Shown here: one piece after another, positions 24,988 through 29,910 of the stretch | Position numbering within the stretch: the stretch's first letter is position 1 | Layout: the number at the start of each line of letters is the position of its first letter | NCBI GenBank assembly: GCA_048213135.1 | Contig: PS015617.1 | Coordinates: 4,473-34,382 of the forward strand | Source of the DNA: Reclinomonas americana ATCC 50394 | Taxonomy: Eukaryota > Jakobida > Jakobea > Jakobida | Direction of reading: 5' to 3' | DNA: 29,910 nucleotides | Made by a program: the position numbers and the translations under genes | Notes under the pieces: model-generated | Databases searched by the model: none | Seen by the model: the letters and a program-made list of their open reading frames with translations, nothing else | Told to the model about the DNA's origin: nothing

Positions 24988-27900
24988 CTATATCACTCGC
25001 ACCTCCATCAACACGCCAAATACGACAAACACGACGTAGCAGGAGACGAGGAACCAGCCGAGCCAGCGGCCAAAGCTGCTACCTCGCTTCGCAAAGATAA
25101 TGTACGCGGACGTGATGGACAGCGTACTGATTAGTGTGACAAAGGCCGGCAGCAAGCTGCGCGGCGCCGACAGCGGCACTGGTGTGGGGTACTGGCGGAC
25201 GGTTTGCACGGTCAGCGCAATGCCCAGTCCCATGACCATGTTCAGCATTGGGGAGCCGAAGCAGGCACCGACGGCCATGGCCGAGAAGCCACGAGCGCTG
25301 ACAATGTGATTCGAGATGGTGTCTGCGGTCGTGTGAGCAGTGTGAGCTCACACAGGGGGGAACAAGATGCAGTCTGTCTCTCAAGTGCAAAGCAAGACGC
25401 AACCACTCAGTGAGTTGCCGACGCTGAGGACGGAAACTGCGAGCACGGCGGCACTCAGACCAATCATGAGGCCCATGGCCTGCACACATGTGAAAACGCG
25501 AGTCAGTCCAATGACACACAAAATCTGCTCTTTCAGCTCACAGATCATCTCAGCACAGTGGGGAGATCTCACTCGAGTCACTCTTCCAAGACGACAAAAT
25601 CTCACTGCCAGCTCATATCCTCTTGTCGAGCTGGCTACTGTCTCGATTGTCTCACGGTCTTCCCATCTCTTTTTCCCTCTCTCCCACTCTTGCAACCACT
25701 GACTGCAGCATGCACGCTGGTACGCTTGTTGACTCACGAGATGCACCACAGCGTGAACTCATCTTTGCTGTCTCTTCTCTCTCTCTCTCTCTCTTTCCCC
25801 ATCTTTTGTCCCCTTTCGTTCTCTCTCATTCCCTCTCCCACCCTTTTTCTCTCATCCATTCTCATGCACTCTGGTATGCTTGTTGACCCACATGAGAACA
25901 GAACCAGCAGTGCGAACTCATCCACGCTCTCTCTCTTATCCACTAACTTCTTCACGTGCAGTCAGACATCTGGTGTGTTTGTTGACCCAAGCGTAAGTTA
26001 CACCACAGTGCGAACTCATCTGACTGTCTCATTCACTCTATCGTGCTTGTTGACCCACACGAGAACAGCACTAGAACAGCAGCAGTGCGACCTCGTCCAC
26101 GCGCTCTCTTTCTCTCTCTCTCTCTCATGCAACTGATTGCCTCGTGCACTCCGGAATGCTTGCTGTCTTCCCCCCTCCTCCCCCCTTCTTCTCCTCTTCT
26201 GCCTCTCTTTCCCCTTTTCCCCCCTGTCTCTCCGCACGCAACATCAAGCAGGTTCACCACCTCGTTGGCCAGCACATACACCCAGCAAATCGAGGCGACA
26301 AAGCTGAGCAGCACAAACACCTGCCAAGCACACACGCAGGTGAGATCGCTGCACCACTGTCACATCAATTCAGTGTCCACGCGTGCGACGCACCCAGTTC
26401 CACCGTGGCGGCGCCTCTTTCTTGGTCGTGAGGAACACCAGCAGAGAGCAACCGGCGCCGATAATGCCCGGCAGTGCCCACCCAGGCAGCGCACCAACAT
26501 TCGTGTCCATGTTGTGCACGACCACAAACAGCAGGTACGCGAAACCCTGCGACGCCCCTCCATTAGTAACACGCTATCGGTATAGCAACAAAACAACTGC
26601 GCGGCACTCACAATCGGCGACAACACGGCAAACAGTCGCTGCCACTTGCCGTCGTCGCTGTGCGGGCCAATGGTGCAGGAGAGCACAAAGCCAATGGGCC
26701 AGTAGATGGCCGAGAGCACTCGTCGGTACCATGGGCGCTTCGCCGCCGACGTTTCCGTCGACTCGTCGCCCGTGGCTTGCGATTGCACGGTCATCGTCAC
26801 CTCGGCTACTCACACAAAGCAAGTGAGTGAGTGAGTGAGTGAGTGAGCTCACACACTTCCACCAATAGCCACGAAACTCGTGTCAAGGGTCGGCATGTCG
26901 CTGAATGGCGACGCGGCAGCAGTGGCCGCGGCGACCGACAGCCGATTGCCGCCTGGCGGTGAGCGCGCCCTTCCACCATCGGTGATTTGCAACTCTTGCG
27001 GGGAGGTCGGGCGTGACCGCGTCCGCTGCGCCAGCGTCGGTCCATCCTCCGCCAGCACATTCGAATGCGGCGTCATTGACATGTGAGTCGCATGTGGGAC
27101 ACCATCAGGCCGCCCGTCATCGTGGTACGTCGTCTGTGTCGACGGGCCACGCATGTGGAAACGAGTGACGGTGAGGTGTTGGCGTGGCGACGTGGGGCGA
27201 CTGTGGCGGCCACTGGGTCCAGCACCTGCACATCAAAGGAAAGGGCATTGTTGGTACATGAAATGCGCGAGAGGGTGATTGATCAATCAATCGCACCAGC
27301 AACACTCGACGGCAGCGTCGGCAGCGACGTGGCCGACGACACAGCAGGCATGCTGGCCACCGCAGGCATGGCAGCAGCAGCCGTGCCGGGCGACTGAGCG
27401 CGTGTTGGCGACTGCGGCAGCTGCGATAGTACCGGTGGTGATTGCGCACGGGATCGTATTGGTGAAGTCGGCGACTGCGGCAGCGGCAGTTGCACCACAT
27501 CACCCTGCACATTGACAGTGATGACGGTGGAACCGGCCTCGTGCTCCGCCAGCGCTCTCGTCCACTCGGCCTCCTCCTCTTCGTCGTCCTCGGCCTCGGC
27601 CTCCGCTTGTTCGGCGGCGGTGAGACCGACCTTGGGGTTCCAGGCTGCGACAGAAGGGAGAGGGTGAGGGAGAGAGGGAGAAGGGAGGGAGAAGGGAGGG
27701 AGAAGGGAGGGAGAAGGGAGGGAGGAGAAGGAGAGGAAGGGCGTGGGGAGGGAGAAGGGAGGGAGAGAGGGAGAGAGAGGAAGGGAGAAACGAGAAGAGC
27801 AACACGAGGAAAAGGAAAAGGTGGGAGAGAAAGAAGGGAGAAACAAGAGAGAGAGGACAGCGAGACAGTACCGAGAGAAGGAGAGTGAGTGGGAGCGGGA

Positions 27901-29529
27901 AGAATGAGGAAACGGTGAGGAACCAGAATATATGGGAGGACCAAGTAGTGGAAGAGAGGGAGGAACGAGGAAGAGGCAGAAGGTGGAAAAGAGAGGCTTG
28001 AAAATAAACAGAGAAATGCAACGAAGAGACTGCGGAGCACGTGTGAATGAAGAAGTAGCTCCAACAAAACAACTCCTCTCTTTTCCTCCTGTCCCTCTCA
28101 TTCCCCAGGCCCACGCACCAGCCTGGATGGCAAACATGGATGGACTCTTTTGCAAGTGTCCCAAGAGAATCCCAGAAGGCGTCGCCGGTACGGTGCCGTG
28201 CGCCGCATCCTGCGGTATTCTCCGGTCGGGCAAGGCGCGTGGCGACAGTTTCTCTTTCAGCTCTGCAGCAGAGGTGGTGAGTGACAACACGCGGATACCT
28301 CATCCACGAAGATTACTCACCCGTATCAATAGCCGGCACCGAATCGGCAGCCTCACCCCACACCTTGGCCATTACCATTACTACGACGACATATCTGTCG
28401 GGGGAAAAGAGTCATAAAAGTGTACCACTACACACTTGTGACAAAGTGCGCGCCGACGCAACAATATGTACAAGACCAGCAAGCTGATGGCCTCTGGCAG
28501 AATAATCTCATTGTTGCTAATGATTCCAAACACAAAGCACACGGCCAGCAGGAAGAACATGCTGTCGCGGATCATGGCACGCTTGGTGATGAGAACGTCG
28601 AAGCGAATAATCAGCGTTCCCATGACCACGGTGGTGATGAAGAGGCCGGCGCCTGGCGACGGAGGAGAATTAGTGAGCGATCAGAGAAAACCAGGGAGGG
28701 CGGAGAAGAAGAAAACGGGGACTCGCCGACGGGCTCGGCCACACCAACGTCCGCCATGCCACTGCAGACGCCGACGATAATGGCGGAGATGTCTGTGGGA
28801 AGGAAGGAAGGAGAGGGGAGGGGTGAGAGGGGGAAAGGGGAAGGCAGAGGGGGAAGGGGGAAGGGAAGCACCACTCACCCGGTGCTCCATTTCCCAGTGC
28901 CAGCAGCGTGACACCGGCAAGATTGGCGGGCATGTGAAGCGCGTCGGCAATGTACGTCAACGCCGGGCAGAAGAAGCGCTCCACAATGTTGGCCACCAGC
29001 CAGAAGAGGAAGACCAGCCACAGGATCTGCAAGGCGGCACACAATGAGGCGACTGAGAAGGCTCTCTCTCTCACACACACACAAGTTCTTGCTCACCATG
29101 ATGATAAACGTCAGTGCCACTCGCGTTCCACCCAGCACGCAGTATCGCAGCCGCATGTAGTTCTGCGCACAGCACCATTAGCACCTTCGTCACTCAACTC
29201 TCTCGTGTGCCTCAGCGAGTTGGAGACGCAACAATGAAGCCATTGGAGAAGGCATCGGGACAGTTGAGCTCCACCATGGCACACCGATCGGCGTCCGTGC
29301 CCGCCACCGCGTGAATGCCATCGCAGCCTTGCGAGGCACGCGTGGCAGCCGGCGCAGAGGTCTCCGTCAGCTCCTCGTCTTGCACTCCGTCGGATTCAAT
29401 GGGCTCCAGCGTGACAGGCTCAGCCGGCGCCGGCTTGGCCAGGATAACACTGCTGGTGTCGCCATTGTCGCTGAATGCGCCGTGCCCGAGCTCCGACCAT
29501 GAGAGGATATCCGCGAGCAGTGGCTGCAT
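24988..29529 (-). CDS. Cation/Ca2+ exchanger, CCX family (mitochondrial NCLX/SLC8B1-like)
   Basis: Exons (descending): 29529-29233, 29162-29097, 29026-28879, 28792-28727, 28652-28463, 28394-28321, 28262-28119, 27644-27297, 27225-26863, 26805-26612, 26546-26394, 26320-26243, 25479-25404, 25322-24988; 843 residues, all in phase. Family members exchange Ca2+ for Na+, Li+ or K+ across inner mitochondrial or other membranes. The N-terminal half has NYMRLRYCVLGG, ILWLVFLFWLVANIVERFFCPAL and the alpha-1 motif LALGNGAPD, then TTVVMGTL and further helices. A cytosolic/matrix loop (exons 7-9) is Ser/Pro/Ala rich with QSPT and RAQSP repeats and an acidic run. The C-terminal half has YWPIGFVLSC, FAYLLFVVVHNMD, FVLLSFVASICWVYVLANEVVNLL, the alpha-2 motif SVGNSLSDTISNH and AVGACFGSPMLNMVMGLGIAL. 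The intron at 28726 is GC-AG. Position 29529 is an ATG but overlaps a good acceptor (polypyrimidine then CATGCAG, exon at 29526), so an upstream exon is possible. Confidence 0.92.
25717..26170 (+). repeat. Degenerate direct repeats in a CCX intron
   Basis: Intron 26242-25480 contains at least four copies of a module about 60 bp long: starts near 25717, 25871, 25970 and 26041, with a fifth partial start near 26143. Each has the order CTGGTATGCTTGTTGACCCA, then AGAACAG or similar, then CAGTGCGAACTCATC, followed by CT-rich tract. Spacings are unequal because the CT tracts differ in length. Confidence 0.75.
26820..26848 (+). repeat. (GTGA)n run at a CCX splice site
   Basis: About seven GTGA units fill half of the 57-nt intron 26862-26806; the transcript reads (TCAC)n. 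The acceptor of this intron is GTGAGTAG, so the repeat motif also resembles donor consensus. Confidence 0.85.
27650..27830 (+). repeat. Purine-rich minisatellite in CCX intron
   Basis: Intron 28118-27645 has a clean 11-bp unit GGGAGGGAGAA repeated about four times near 27672-27722, continuing as looser GGGAGAGG variants to about 27830. It lies just upstream of the acceptor at 27645, giving a very long polypyrimidine tract in the transcript. Confidence 0.8.
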
Positions 29530-29720
29530 GAAGGAGACAGGGAGAGAGGGAGATGAGATGTGAGGAGGAATGGCAAGTAGAGTGACACGTGGGGGCGTCG
29601 GTCATGTGAGAGAAGGGAAGAAGGAGGGGAGGGAGAGAAGAGAGAGTGAGAGAAACGGAGTGAGACTTCTTGAAATGCGTGCGTGTGTGACTGTGCGCGC
29701 ATGTGTGTACGTGTGTGTGA

Positions 29721-29763
<43 letters not shown>

Positions 29764-29774
29764 GAGAGAGAGAG

Positions 29775-29811
<37 letters not shown>

Positions 29812-29910
29812 TGTAGTTGTGTTGTCGTGTAGTAGTAGTGTCGTTCGTTCGTTCCCTTCCGTTCGTTACGTTAAGTAAGTCGGTCGTCGTCGTTGGTGTA
29901 CTAACTTGTT
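29530..29910. other. Upstream flank of CCX gene with long (GA)n microsatellite
   Basis: No coding signal found. About 29722-29808 is (GA)n with GGA interruptions. Further right are TAG and CGTT short repeats (tagtagtag, cgttcgttcg). It may be promoter, 5' UTR or an intron if the CCX gene has another upstream exon. Confidence 0.55.

Noticed and set aside
25717-26170. CRISPR-like array
   Set aside because: Spacing is unequal, the spacers are CT microsatellite, the copies are imperfect, and the repeats lie in an intron of a eukaryotic gene.

Overview
This is an intron-dense nuclear genome fragment from a eukaryote, most likely a unicellular one. The evidence is GT-AG (and one GC-AG) introns mostly 55-80 nt long, intergenic spaces as short as about 85 bp, many GA/CA microsatellites, and genes for a kinesin, homeodomains, a spliceosomal DEAH helicase and a mitochondrial-type Na/Ca exchanger. 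I cannot name the species. Nine runs of N (4147-4699, 6555-7240, 7456-7806, 9351-9512, 9659-9933, 12261-12460, 13109-13159, 20260-20413, 24152-24411) interrupt the window. Most of them sit next to purine-rich low-complexity DNA.

Layout. 1-4146 (+): 3' part of a kinesin-like gene with a coiled coil followed by a C-terminal motor domain whose nucleotide-binding motifs are degenerate. 6390-4700 (-): a gene for a protein with four divergent homeodomains, converging on the kinesin inside the first gap. 12675-8271 (-): a nearly complete DHX35-type DEAH-box RNA helicase. 12761-14597 (+): a 320-residue coiled-coil protein with a putative UBX/ubiquitin-like C-terminus, divergent from DHX35 with only 85 bp between the two start codons. 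14690-16329 (+): a 441-residue NOL1/NOP2/Sun (RsmB) family RNA m5C methyltransferase. 21217-16524 (-): a 1001-residue Sir2-family protein with a very large insertion inside its zinc module. 24099-21988 (-): the C-terminal part of an armadillo-like helical protein. 29529-24988 (-): an 843-residue cation/Ca2+ exchanger of the CCX (NCLX-like) type with 14 mapped exons.

The genes look like independent single-gene transcription units rather than a pathway cluster. DHX35 and the RNA methyltransferase both concern RNA metabolism, but I see no evidence that they are co-regulated. The only shared regulatory architecture I can support is the short bidirectional promoter at 12676-12760. The exon models were built by hand from conserved motifs, reading phase and splice signals. 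For nearly every gene the exon lengths add up in phase, which is the main check available.

The most interesting points are a probable pseudo-motor kinesin, a four-homeodomain protein in which no homeodomain keeps the nearly invariant Asn51, a sirtuin with about 555 residues between its two zinc-binding CxxC pairs, and a recurrent non-consensus 5' splice site (GTTGCGT, at least 11 introns in four genes) that looks like GTGCGT with one extra T.
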